From positions 1 to 64,000 of the forward strand of contig SGYO01000007.1 of NCBI GenBank assembly GCA_004321745.1: a DNA stretch of 64,000 nucleotides, written 5' to 3'. The number at the start of each line of letters is the position of its first letter. Within the stretch, counting starts at the first letter, position 1. The position numbers and the translations under genes were made by a program. Origin of the DNA: a bacterium (GTDB taxonomy: Bacteria; Fidelibacterota; Marinisomatia; Marinisomatales; UBA1611). A model generated the notes under the pieces. That model made no database searches, had not been told where the DNA came from, and saw nothing but the letters and a program-made list of their open reading frames with translations. Below are positions 28,917 through 39,057 of the stretch, in pieces.

Positions 28917-29087
28917 ATGAAATTAATCATATTGCTTTTTCTTGGATACTCTGTATACAAGATAGTCCATTTTTTGCTTCCAATCTTCAAAATGAAATCA
29001 AAATTAAACCGGCAAGAAACAAAAGCAGATTTCAGGCGCAAGGTCAGTAATATGGATATTCAAGATGCTGAGTATGAAGATTTATGA
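28917..29087 (+). CDS. 56-aa single-TM small protein
   Basis: MKLIILLFLGYSVYKIVHFLLPIFKMKSKLNRQETKADFRRKVSNMDIQDAEYEDL*; stop overlaps next ATG (ATGA). Not in ORF track because of length. Confidence 0.6.
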   Translation: MKLIILLFLGYSVYKIVHFLLPIFKMKSKLNRQETKADFRRKVSNMDIQDAEYEDL

Positions 29088-29413
29088 AATTTAAAAAGCA
29101 TATATTTATTTGTACAAATGATAGAGGTGAAGAGAGTGCAAGAAAAAGTTGTGGCTCTTGCGGTGGTATGGATCTAAGAAAAGAGCTTGTTAAGATGATT
29201 AATGATAATGGTTTGAAAGGTAAAGTAAGAGCTAACAAGTCAGGTTGTCTAGATGTTTGCGAGCATGGCCCTGCTATAGTAATTTATCCAGAAGGTCATT
29301 GGTACCTAGGTGTTGAGAAAAAGGATTTAAAAAGAATTTTTGATACTTCTATTCTTAGCAATAAACCAGCACTTGAATTAATTGCCGATGATAGTCAATT
29401 AAAGAATAATTAA
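29084..29413 (+). CDS. (2Fe-2S) ferredoxin, thioredoxin-like fold
   Basis: KHIFICTNDRGEESARKSCGSCGGMDLRKELVKMINDNG...ANKSGCLDVCEHGPAIVIYPEGHWY. Confidence 0.85.
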   Translation: MKFKKHIFICTNDRGEESARKSCGSCGGMDLRKELVKMINDNGLKGKVRANKSGCLDVCEHGPAIVIYPEGHWYLGVEKKDLKRIFDTSILSNKPALELIADDSQLKNN

Positions 29414-29415
29414 TC

Positions 29416-30006
29416 ATGATAAGGTTTCTATTTCTTTTATTAATTAGTTTGAATTTTACCATTGCATCATCAAATAAAAGATACGGTGCTGGCTTAGATA
29501 TTGGTTCCAAAGGATCAGGTGTTTTTTTCAATTATTTATCTGGAAATGTTGAGAAAAATTTCGATCTTGTAGGTGAAATTAGATACTTTGATATAAAAGG
29601 GGATACGGAAAGTATCGTCTATGATTATTGGACAAATCAATATGTAACAATAAGCGGTCAAAATTTATTATTTATACCCATGCTTGTTGGATTTAATTAT
29701 CATCCTTTTGCAGGGAAAATAGCTAATAATTTTTCTCCATTTATAACTTTCCGAGGTGGTTTAAATTTTTCTATTGATGGCAAAGAGGGAAATGGTAGTT
29801 ACAAAGAAACATGGAGAAAAGCAGATACTCAGTGGTCAACTGCGGGGTTTATAGGAGGCGGAATAGAATTTAGATGGTATAACCAAAGTTCAATTGCTCT
29901 ACATATTGGCTCTGATATAATTAAGTTAAAGAAAAAAGCAGATCAAAAAACAAATTATAGCGGTTTACTAATTCATATATCTTTTAATCGATTTATTAAA
30001 GACTAA
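29416..30006 (+). CDS. Exported small beta-barrel-like outer membrane protein
   Basis: Signal peptide; alternating glycine/aromatic strands; ends in F (SFNRFIKD). Confidence 0.6.
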   Translation: MIRFLFLLLISLNFTIASSNKRYGAGLDIGSKGSGVFFNYLSGNVEKNFDLVGEIRYFDIKGDTESIVYDYWTNQYVTISGQNLLFIPMLVGFNYHPFAGKIANNFSPFITFRGGLNFSIDGKEGNGSYKETWRKADTQWSTAGFIGGGIEFRWYNQSSIALHIGSDIIKLKKKADQKTNYSGLLIHISFNRFIKD

Positions 30007-30088
30007 CAGTTTCTTACCTGGACCATTCTCTTCGTGTAAATAACTAGTAAAATTGCTAGATTTAATTATAATTATTTAGACTTATATA

Positions 30089-33000
30089 GTGTATATCTCG
30101 GAATTAAAAATGCACGGCTTTAAATCTTTTGCAAAAAAAGAAGTTTTAAAGCTTAGTGAGGGCGTGACCACAGTTGTTGGCCCAAATGGTTGTGGTAAAA
30201 CGAATATTGTAGATGCAATAAGATGGGTATTAGGTGAGCAAAAGTCTACAGTGCTTCGAGGCGGGAAAATGGAAGATGTCATATTTAATGGTGCTGAAAA
30301 TATGAAGCCATTGAGTGTTTGCGATGTTACCCTAACAGTTCATAATAACAAAGGCAAGCTGCCAATCGAATACAATGATATTGAAATTGGTCGCAGGGTG
30401 TACAGGAACGGAGAAAGTGAATATAGTCTTAATAAAACTCCTTGTAGATTAAAAGATATTAATGATTTGTTTGTTGATACGGGAATGGGTTCAGATGCCT
30501 ATAGCGTTATAGAATTAAAAATGATTGAGCAGATTCTATCTGAAAACGGTGACGATAGAAGGAGAATGTTTGAAGAGGCATCTGGTATTAACAAATATAG
30601 AAAGCAGCGAAAATCTACTCTTAGAAAATTTGATGCTACTAGGTTTGACCTTGAACGAATAAATGATGTTATATCAGAAGTGGAACAGAAAGTTCATGGA
30701 CTAGAGTTGCAATTAAAAAGATTTAAAAGGCATGAAAAACTAACTGAACAATTAAGAGAGACAGATATCGCGCTTGCTTTTCTAAGGGTTGACAAATATC
30801 GTGGAATAATGCTTCCGCTTCAAGATGAAATTAAAGAATATAATCATTTGAGGAGCTCCAAGACTGATCAGTCCTCGAAGTATGAAGAAGAACTGGAGAA
30901 AAATAGAGAAGTTTACAAAAAGCAGGAAGAAGAGCTTAATATATTGCAAGGCAATTTATTAGAGTTAACTGAGAGTCAGCAAGACATTAGACAGAATATT
31001 TTGATCTGGACTGAAAAAGGTAGGTCATCTTTGTTATCAATTGAAAGAGGGCAAAGTAATTACAAAACAAATGAGGATCGTATAGAAATACTAATAAAAG
31101 ATGGTAGCACTTTTTTAAAAGAAAGTGAGTCATTGCAGAGTGCTCTTGATCAGTCCTTAACTCTGTATAAAAGTGAAAAAGAGAGTTTAGAAAAAATTGA
31201 GGTAGAATATCATAAAGAGCTCAAGCATCTTGATCAAATTCAAAATGAAAGATGGAATCATCAGAAAAAAATGGTTTCAAACCGCTCAATCTATGATAGA
31301 ACATTAAGTTTAATCGATGATAAAACTGAAGATAATAATATTTTAATTGAAAAATTGTCTTTAGAAAAAGATAAGTCTGAAGATATAAGGGGAATAATAA
31401 CTTCATTAGAAAAAAAGCAATCAGCCCTTGAAAAAAATCTTTCTGGTCAAAAAAAGATTACGAATAAACTTCAGCTAGAGCTTGAACAAAAAATCATCAA
31501 GCAGCAAGACATAATTAAAGACTACAACAGTTTAATTGTAAAGACCGAGTCGTTAAATGATCAGGCTAAATTTTATAGCGAACTTATAGAATCAAATGAG
31601 GGTTTTCCTGAGGGTACCCAATATGTACTTGAAAATCCTAAAGTTTTTTCAAATGTGCTTGGTACAGTGGCAGATGTATTTAGTGTAGAGGATAAGTACA
31701 GGGATGCTTTAGAAAATGGATTAGGTGAGTTATCTCATTGTCTTATATCAAAAGATAAAAAAACTGGGTTGCAAACTTTAGAAAAAGCAACAGAAGCCAA
31801 CGCTGGTGATTTAACAATTATACCATTCAAAGAAGCCATAGAATTAAAGGTGAAGCTTGACCCGGTTCCTAAAACTTCAAATATTATAGCAAGAGGATCA
31901 GAAATTGTAAATACAAGCAAAAGGCTGAGACCGTTAGCAGATTATATTTTGGGCGATTTAATAATTGTTGAAGATATACAACAAGCTGCAAAGGATAAAA
32001 AGCTTGAAGGTTGGAGACTAGTTGATCTTAAAGGGTCTTACACGGGAAAAGATCTCATTATAAAAAGTAGACAAATTTCAGAGCATGGAAATTTATTAGG
32101 CCGAAAAAGCAAGCTTGAAATGTTATCTAAACAAATAAATAAATCTAAAATAAAAGAAGAGGAAATTTTAAAAGCGCAATCATCTATTGAAGTTGAAATA
32201 GAGAGTTTGAATGAAAAGTTGGCAGAAAATAAAAATTCTGTCCGGTCAGTTGAAGACCAATTAAATGATCTAGAGTCGAATCTAATGAGGAACCATTTAA
32301 ATCAAACCCAGTGTTTAGATAATATCAAAATCATTAAGAAAGATATTACTGATACGGAGCGAATAATAAATGATTCAAAAATTGCAATAAAAAAAATAGA
32401 GCCAGATATTGAAAAAGCTGAAAAGATCTTATCTTCATTTCAAGAAAAAATAAACGAAGCTAATCAAAGTGTGGTAAGTGCTGGAAAAAAAAGAGATGCA
32501 CAGCAACAGATTTTGCAAGATGCTAGGGTTGAAATGGTTAATGTTGAATCAAAAAGAGATAATTTAATTTATAAATCAAACTCTGCAAATGAACAAGTTG
32601 AGGCAATAAAGCAGAATCAAGTTATCATTCTTGATGAAGAAAAAAACTTAAAAGCATTAAAAAAAGATCTAGATCAAAAAATAAAAAATGGAGAAAAAGA
32701 ACTAAGTAAGATAAATGCTGAATTGCAGAAACAAAGATCAATTATTGACTTGAAAAAGTCGGTTTTTAGAGAAACCTATAATATGATTGATCAAATTCAA
32801 ACTAAAATTAAAATCGAGCAAAAAGATCGTGAATCAATTTTAGAAAATTTAAAATTATCAGAATTCAAACTTAATGATTTGAAGCAAAAAATTGAGATTG
32901 TTTTTCAACAAATTAAAGAAAGGTACAATACTTCTGTTCCAGATAAGTTAATCGTAGATGATTCTGAAGATGAATTAGCATATCAAGTAGAAAAAATACA

Positions 33001-33610
33001 ACGAAGCTTGGAAAATATTGGCCCAGTCAATATGGCTGTTCAAGATGAATATAATGAAGATAACGAGCGCCTAAATCATTTACGCAAACAACGCGATGAT
33101 TTAGTTGAATCTGAAGAAAATTTACGTGAGACTATTCAAAAAATTGATCGAATCGCAAGGAAAAAATTTCAAGAAACATTTAAGCACATTAGTAAAAATT
33201 ACGAAAAGTTATTCAACCTATTTTTTGAGGGAGGGTATGGTAATTTAAGATTATTAGGTGACCCTGACCCTTTGGAGGCTGATATTGTTATCGATGCTCA
33301 ACCTCCTGGCAAAAGAAATACTTCACTTAGGCTATTATCTAGCGGAGAAAAAGCATTGACTGCGATTTCCCTTCTTTTTGCTATTTATCAAGTTAAACCT
33401 AGTCCTTATTGCATTTTAGATGAGGTAGATGCGCCCTTAGATGATGTAAATATTCATAAATTCACTAAAGTCCTGAAACAATTTGCAGATGAGACGCAGT
33501 TTATCATTGTAACGCACAATAAACTTACCATGGAGATAGCAAATCACATGTATGGAGTAACTCAAGAAAAGAAAGGAGTTTCGAAACTAGTTTCAGTTAG
33601 TTTCGACTAA
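30089..33610 (+). CDS. smc: Chromosome segregation protein SMC
   Basis: GTG start; MHGFKSFAKKE..VVGPNGCGKTNIVDAIRWVLGEQ, coiled coil, hinge, LRLLSSGEKALTAISLLFAIYQVKPSPYCILDEVDAPLDD. Confidence 0.97.
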   Translation: MYISELKMHGFKSFAKKEVLKLSEGVTTVVGPNGCGKTNIVDAIRWVLGEQKSTVLRGGKMEDVIFNGAENMKPLSVCDVTLTVHNNKGKLPIEYNDIEIGRRVYRNGESEYSLNKTPCRLKDINDLFVDTGMGSDAYSVIELKMIEQILSENGDDRRRMFEEASGINKYRKQRKSTLRKFDATRFDLERINDVISEVEQKVHGLELQLKRFKRHEKLTEQLRETDIALAFLRVDKYRGIMLPLQDEIKEYNHLRSSKTDQSSKYEEELEKNREVYKKQEEELNILQGNLLELTESQQDIRQNILIWTEKGRSSLLSIERGQSNYKTNEDRIEILIKDGSTFLKESESLQSALDQSLTLYKSEKESLEKIEVEYHKELKHLDQIQNERWNHQKKMVSNRSIYDRTLSLIDDKTEDNNILIEKLSLEKDKSEDIRGIITSLEKKQSALEKNLSGQKKITNKLQLELEQKIIKQQDIIKDYNSLIVKTESLNDQAKFYSELIESNEGFPEGTQYVLENPKVFSNVLGTVADVFSVEDKYRDALENGLGELSHCLISKDKKTGLQTLEKATEANAGDLTIIPFKEAIELKVKLDPVPKTSNIIARGSEIVNTSKRLRPLADYILGDLIIVEDIQQAAKDKKLEGWRLVDLKGSYTGKDLIIKSRQISEHGNLLGRKSKLEMLSKQINKSKIKEEEILKAQSSIEVEIESLNEKLAENKNSVRSVEDQLNDLESNLMRNHLNQTQCLDNIKIIKKDITDTERIINDSKIAIKKIEPDIEKAEKILSSFQEKINEANQSVVSAGKKRDAQQQILQDARVEMVNVESKRDNLIYKSNSANEQVEAIKQNQVIILDEEKNLKALKKDLDQKIKNGEKELSKINAELQKQRSIIDLKKSVFRETYNMIDQIQTKIKIEQKDRESILENLKLSEFKLNDLKQKIEIVFQQIKERYNTSVPDKLIVDDSEDELAYQVEKIQRSLENIGPVNMAVQDEYNEDNERLNHLRKQRDDLVESEENLRETIQKIDRIARKKFQETFKHISKNYEKLFNLFFEGGYGNLRLLGDPDPLEADIVIDAQPPGKRNTSLRLLSSGEKALTAISLLFAIYQVKPSPYCILDEVDAPLDDVNIHKFTKVLKQFADETQFIIVTHNKLTMEIANHMYGVTQEKKGVSKLVSVSFD

Positions 33611-33611
33611 T

Positions 33612-34682
33612 ATGAGCATTGATTGGATAAAAAATAACTTAGAAGTTTACCTACCTCCATTTGTTATTATAGTTATTGGTATAGTACTTGGACTTATTTT
33701 TAAAAGGTATATTCATTCAAGGTTAAAATTAGTAGCAAAAAAATCTGATTGGGCTGGAGACGATGCAGTACTTGATGCGATCGAACCGCATATTGTTGTT
33801 TGGTTTTTTCTTGGGTCCCTTTCCATTGCTGCATCAAATATTGAATCAACCAGTGTTTCAAACACATTTGTAAAAAATATTTTAAATGAGTACGTATCCC
33901 AATTTTTAATTATAGTTCTTATCGGATCAATTACACTTGCTGTTGGAAAGTTGGGAGTTAGCTTATTTGATCTATGGGCAAAAGATCAAGAAAAAGGGTT
34001 TCCCTCCACAACAATGTTTACAAACTTCGTTCGCATTGCAATCTATGTTATTGGTGTCTTGATTATTTTAGATTCTTTAAATATATCAATTGCTCCAATG
34101 ATTACTGCTTTAGGAGTGGGAGGTTTAGCGGTTTCATTAGCGTTAAAAGATACATTGTCTGATGTTTTTGCAGGTTTACATATATTGTTAAGTAAAAAAG
34201 TTCAGGTTGGTGATTTTGTTCAAATAGATACTGGTGATATGGGCTATGTCCAAAATATTTCCTGGAGAAACACAACAATAATGGAGAGAACAAACAATAT
34301 AATTCATATTCCTAATACGAGGTTATCGTCAGCGATTATTAAAAATTTTGATAGTGGAGACCCAAGCTTTTCTATCAAGATACCTGTTGGTGTTGGTTAT
34401 GGCTCTGACCTTGAAAAAGTAGAAAAAGTGACTCAAGAAGTCATTGATGAAATACAAAACTCATTAGAGGAGACTAATAAAAATTATCAGCCAGCCATGC
34501 GATTTCAGAACTTTGGGGAGTCTAGTATTAATCTTATGGTGTATTTTAGAGGCAATAGGTATGGAGACCAAAACCCCATAATTAATTCTTTTATAAAACT
34601 TTTGCATAAAAAGTATGCAATAGCTGGTATTGAAATACCTTTTCCGATGAGAACCGTAATTCATAAAAATGAAAAGCAATGA
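33612..34682 (+). CDS. Mechanosensitive ion channel family protein (MscS-like)
   Basis: LGVGGLAVSLALKDTLSDVFAGLHILLSKKVQVGDFVQI, GYVQNISWRNTTI. Confidence 0.92.
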   Translation: MSIDWIKNNLEVYLPPFVIIVIGIVLGLIFKRYIHSRLKLVAKKSDWAGDDAVLDAIEPHIVVWFFLGSLSIAASNIESTSVSNTFVKNILNEYVSQFLIIVLIGSITLAVGKLGVSLFDLWAKDQEKGFPSTTMFTNFVRIAIYVIGVLIILDSLNISIAPMITALGVGGLAVSLALKDTLSDVFAGLHILLSKKVQVGDFVQIDTGDMGYVQNISWRNTTIMERTNNIIHIPNTRLSSAIIKNFDSGDPSFSIKIPVGVGYGSDLEKVEKVTQEVIDEIQNSLEETNKNYQPAMRFQNFGESSINLMVYFRGNRYGDQNPIINSFIKLLHKKYAIAGIEIPFPMRTVIHKNEKQ

Positions 34683-35047
34683 AAGGTTATTTGATTATAG
34701 CCTCCTTATTTGCTGCTTTGGCAATTTTATTTGGTGCTTTTGGTTCTCATGCTTTAAAGGAAAGACTTAGTGCCCAAAGCCTTGAGGTGTATGATATAGC
34801 TACTAGATATTTAATGTTCCATGCACTTGGTATATTTTTAATAGCTCTTCTAGGATTTCAACAACCTAAAGAATCCTTAGAAATACCTGTCATAATGATG
34901 ATTGGTGGTACTTCTGTTTTTTCAGGCAGCTTGTATTTAATAGCTATGCTTGATTTTAAAAAATTAGGTATGGTAACCCCAATTGGTGGACTATTATTAA
35001 TTGTTAGTTGGTTGTTGTTAGCCTATAATACATACAAAACATTATAA
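34679..35047 (+). CDS. DUF423 family membrane protein
   Basis: LAILFGAFGSHALKERLSAQSLEVYDIATRYLMFHALGIFL. Confidence 0.9.
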   Translation: MKGYLIIASLFAALAILFGAFGSHALKERLSAQSLEVYDIATRYLMFHALGIFLIALLGFQQPKESLEIPVIMMIGGTSVFSGSLYLIAMLDFKKLGMVTPIGGLLLIVSWLLLAYNTYKTL

Positions 35048-35054
35048 GATATTT

Positions 35055-36365
35055 TTGGAAGGTGTTAGTCAAAGGCATTTAAGTTTATTTGCAGCCATGT
35101 CACTTGTTGTTTCAAGTATGATTGGGACAGGGGTTTTTACTAGCCTCGGATATCAATTAAATGATATTCAATCTGGATTTTCAATTTTAATGTTATGGCT
35201 TATTGGCGGAGTTATTTCTTTATTTGGTGCGTTGTGTTACAGTGAATTAGGGGCAGCATTACCTAAGTCAGGTGGCGAGTATTATTTGCTCTCTAGAATT
35301 TTGCACCCCTCAATTGGTTTATCTGCGGGCATAGTATCCGCAACAGTTGGTTTTTCTGCACCTGCGGTTATAGCAGCAATTGCATTGGCAAATTATTTGA
35401 AACCAGTTTTCCCGGTCATTAATGAAAAATTTTTTGCAATCATTGTCATATTGGCTATAAACGCCATTCATGCATTTAGTCTTAGATTCGGAAAATTTTT
35501 TCAGACTTGGTCAACATCATTTAAACTTTTAATAATGTTCTTATTTATTTTTGCTGGTATTTTTTCTTTGGATAAGCAGGATATTTCATTTCTTCCAAAT
35601 TTATCCGATTTGGATATATTGTTCAGCCCAGAGTTTGCTGTTAATCTTGTATGGGTTTCATATGCGTATGCAGGATGGAATTCTAGTATATATGTTGTGG
35701 GTGAAATTCAGAAACCAGGCAAAAATATTTTTAGATCAATTTTGATTGGCACAACTGTGGTCACATTTTTATATATACTTTTAAATTATGTATTTCTCAT
35801 TGTGTCTCCAATCAGTGATTTGAGAGGTGAAATTGAGGTAGGTTACATTTCAGGATTAAGTTTATTTGGAGTTAAATATGCAGGCTACATATCACTATTG
35901 ATTGGGTTATTATTACTCTCAACTGTTAGCAGTTACATCTATGTAGGTCCTAGAATTATTCAAGCAATCGGTAAAGATTATGATCAGTTATCATTTTTAT
36001 CAAAAATAAATGAAAATGGTATTCCATTTAATGCTTTTACAGCCCAGCTTGTCATAAGTTTAGTTTTTATATTAACCTCAACATTTAAACAGGTAGTTCT
36101 ATACACGGGAATTATACTAATTATTACGACGACTACTACTGTTTGCTCACTTTTATATTTGCGAATTATAGAACCAGACCTTAAAAGACCATACAGGACA
36201 TGGGGGTATCCATATACTCCCATTACATTTGTTATGCTAAATTTATGGGTGCTTTTTTATACATTCACCATACAACCAGTAGAATCAATTGTTGGAGTAT
36301 GTATGATGATATTTAGTTTGGGATTATTTTACATATTAAAGGAAGAAAGTAAATATGAATCTTAA
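35055..36365 (+). CDS. APC-family amino acid permease
   Basis: SSMIGTGVFTSLGYQL, GALCYSELGAALPKSGGEYYLLSRI. Confidence 0.9.
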   Translation: MEGVSQRHLSLFAAMSLVVSSMIGTGVFTSLGYQLNDIQSGFSILMLWLIGGVISLFGALCYSELGAALPKSGGEYYLLSRILHPSIGLSAGIVSATVGFSAPAVIAAIALANYLKPVFPVINEKFFAIIVILAINAIHAFSLRFGKFFQTWSTSFKLLIMFLFIFAGIFSLDKQDISFLPNLSDLDILFSPEFAVNLVWVSYAYAGWNSSIYVVGEIQKPGKNIFRSILIGTTVVTFLYILLNYVFLIVSPISDLRGEIEVGYISGLSLFGVKYAGYISLLIGLLLLSTVSSYIYVGPRIIQAIGKDYDQLSFLSKINENGIPFNAFTAQLVISLVFILTSTFKQVVLYTGIILIITTTTTVCSLLYLRIIEPDLKRPYRTWGYPYTPITFVMLNLWVLFYTFTIQPVESIVGVCMMIFSLGLFYILKEESKYES

Positions 36366-36792
36366 GATAAAGCCAGTTAACGAAGTTGTAAGAAAAATGT
36401 ATGAAAATCACAGTCATTTTCATCAGGGAGATTCTGGGTTAGATCTTTATATTATTGAGAACCAAATTATAAATCCTAAAGAAACAGTTCGAATTAAACT
36501 TGGGATATCTTGTGAAAATCTTGATGGGGTTTCATATTTTTTAATGCCCCGCTCAAGCATTTCAAATACACCACTACGTTTAGCTAATGCTGTTGGATTG
36601 ATAGACGCTGGTTATAGAGGTGAAATAATAGCTGCGGTTGACAATATTAAAGATATACCTTACAAAGTTGAGATTGGGCAGAGGCTATTTCAAATTGTTG
36701 CTATGGATGGTTCATCTATTCGATTTGACATTAGCGATAGTTTGTCAGATTCTTCTAGAGGTACAGCCGGATTTGGTAGCACAGGAAAATAA
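36355..36792 (+). CDS. dut: Deoxyuridine 5'-triphosphate nucleotidohydrolase-like
   Basis: DSGLDLYI, LMPRSSISNTPLRLANAVGLIDAGYRGEIIAAVDN, GQRLFQIV, SSRGTAGFGSTG. Confidence 0.88.
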   Translation: MNLKIKPVNEVVRKMYENHSHFHQGDSGLDLYIIENQIINPKETVRIKLGISCENLDGVSYFLMPRSSISNTPLRLANAVGLIDAGYRGEIIAAVDNIKDIPYKVEIGQRLFQIVAMDGSSIRFDISDSLSDSSRGTAGFGSTGK

Positions 36793-36812
36793 TTAATTTC
36801 TCTGACAAAATG

Positions 36813-36841
36813 ACATCATATTTGTTTCATTCATATGATGT
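36813..36841. promoter_or_regulatory. Inverted repeat upstream of groESL (candidate operator)
   Basis: ACATCATAT-11 nt-ATATGATGT, perfect 9-bp arms; ends 155 bp before groES ATG. Confidence 0.4.
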
Positions 36842-36996
36842 TATGCACGAAATTTAGATCTGGAATAATATTTGTGATACATAAATGGAATACATTTATT
36901 TAATGGTTGTTGAAAATTCTACTAATATTAGGTATTTTTCCGCCCGTTATTTAAATGTTCAAAATTTATTTAAAACACAAATAAGGAGTTAAAAAA

Positions 36997-37287
36997 ATGG
37001 GTTTAAGTTTAAAACCATTATCTGACAGAGTTGTAATTGAAGCAGCTGCTGCAGAAGAAAAATCATCTGGTGGTATAATTTTACCAGACACTGCTCAAGA
37101 AAAACCACAGCAAGGAACTGTTGTTGCAGTTGGACCAGGTAAAGTAAGTGATTCTGGGACATTAATTGAAATGTCAGTAAAAGAAGGTGATAAAATTTTG
37201 TATGGTAAGTATTCTGGCACCGAAGTTAATGTTGCTGGTACTGACTACATAATCATGCGCGAGAGTGATATTCTCGCAGTAATGTAA
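36997..37287 (+). CDS. groES: Co-chaperonin GroES
   Basis: [45 protein letters not shown]. Confidence 0.98.
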   Translation: MGLSLKPLSDRVVIEAAAAEEKSSGGIILPDTAQEKPQQGTVVAVGPGKVSDSGTLIEMSVKEGDKILYGKYSGTEVNVAGTDYIIMRESDILAVM

Positions 37288-37295
37288 GGAGTTAA

Positions 37296-38942
<1,647 letters not shown>

Positions 38943-38972
38943 TCATCAACCCATAAGGTCTTAAATTATCGG

Positions 38973-39003
38973 AAAAGCCCCATTTTTAATGGGGCTTTTT
39001 TAT
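38973..39003 (+). terminator. Rho-independent terminator after groESL
   Basis: AAAAGCCCCATT-TTTA-ATGGGGCTTTTTT. Confidence 0.9.
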
Positions 39004-39057
39004 TTATAAAAACTTCATGTTCATAAAAGATGGCTTGAGTAATTTTTTGATTCGAAA

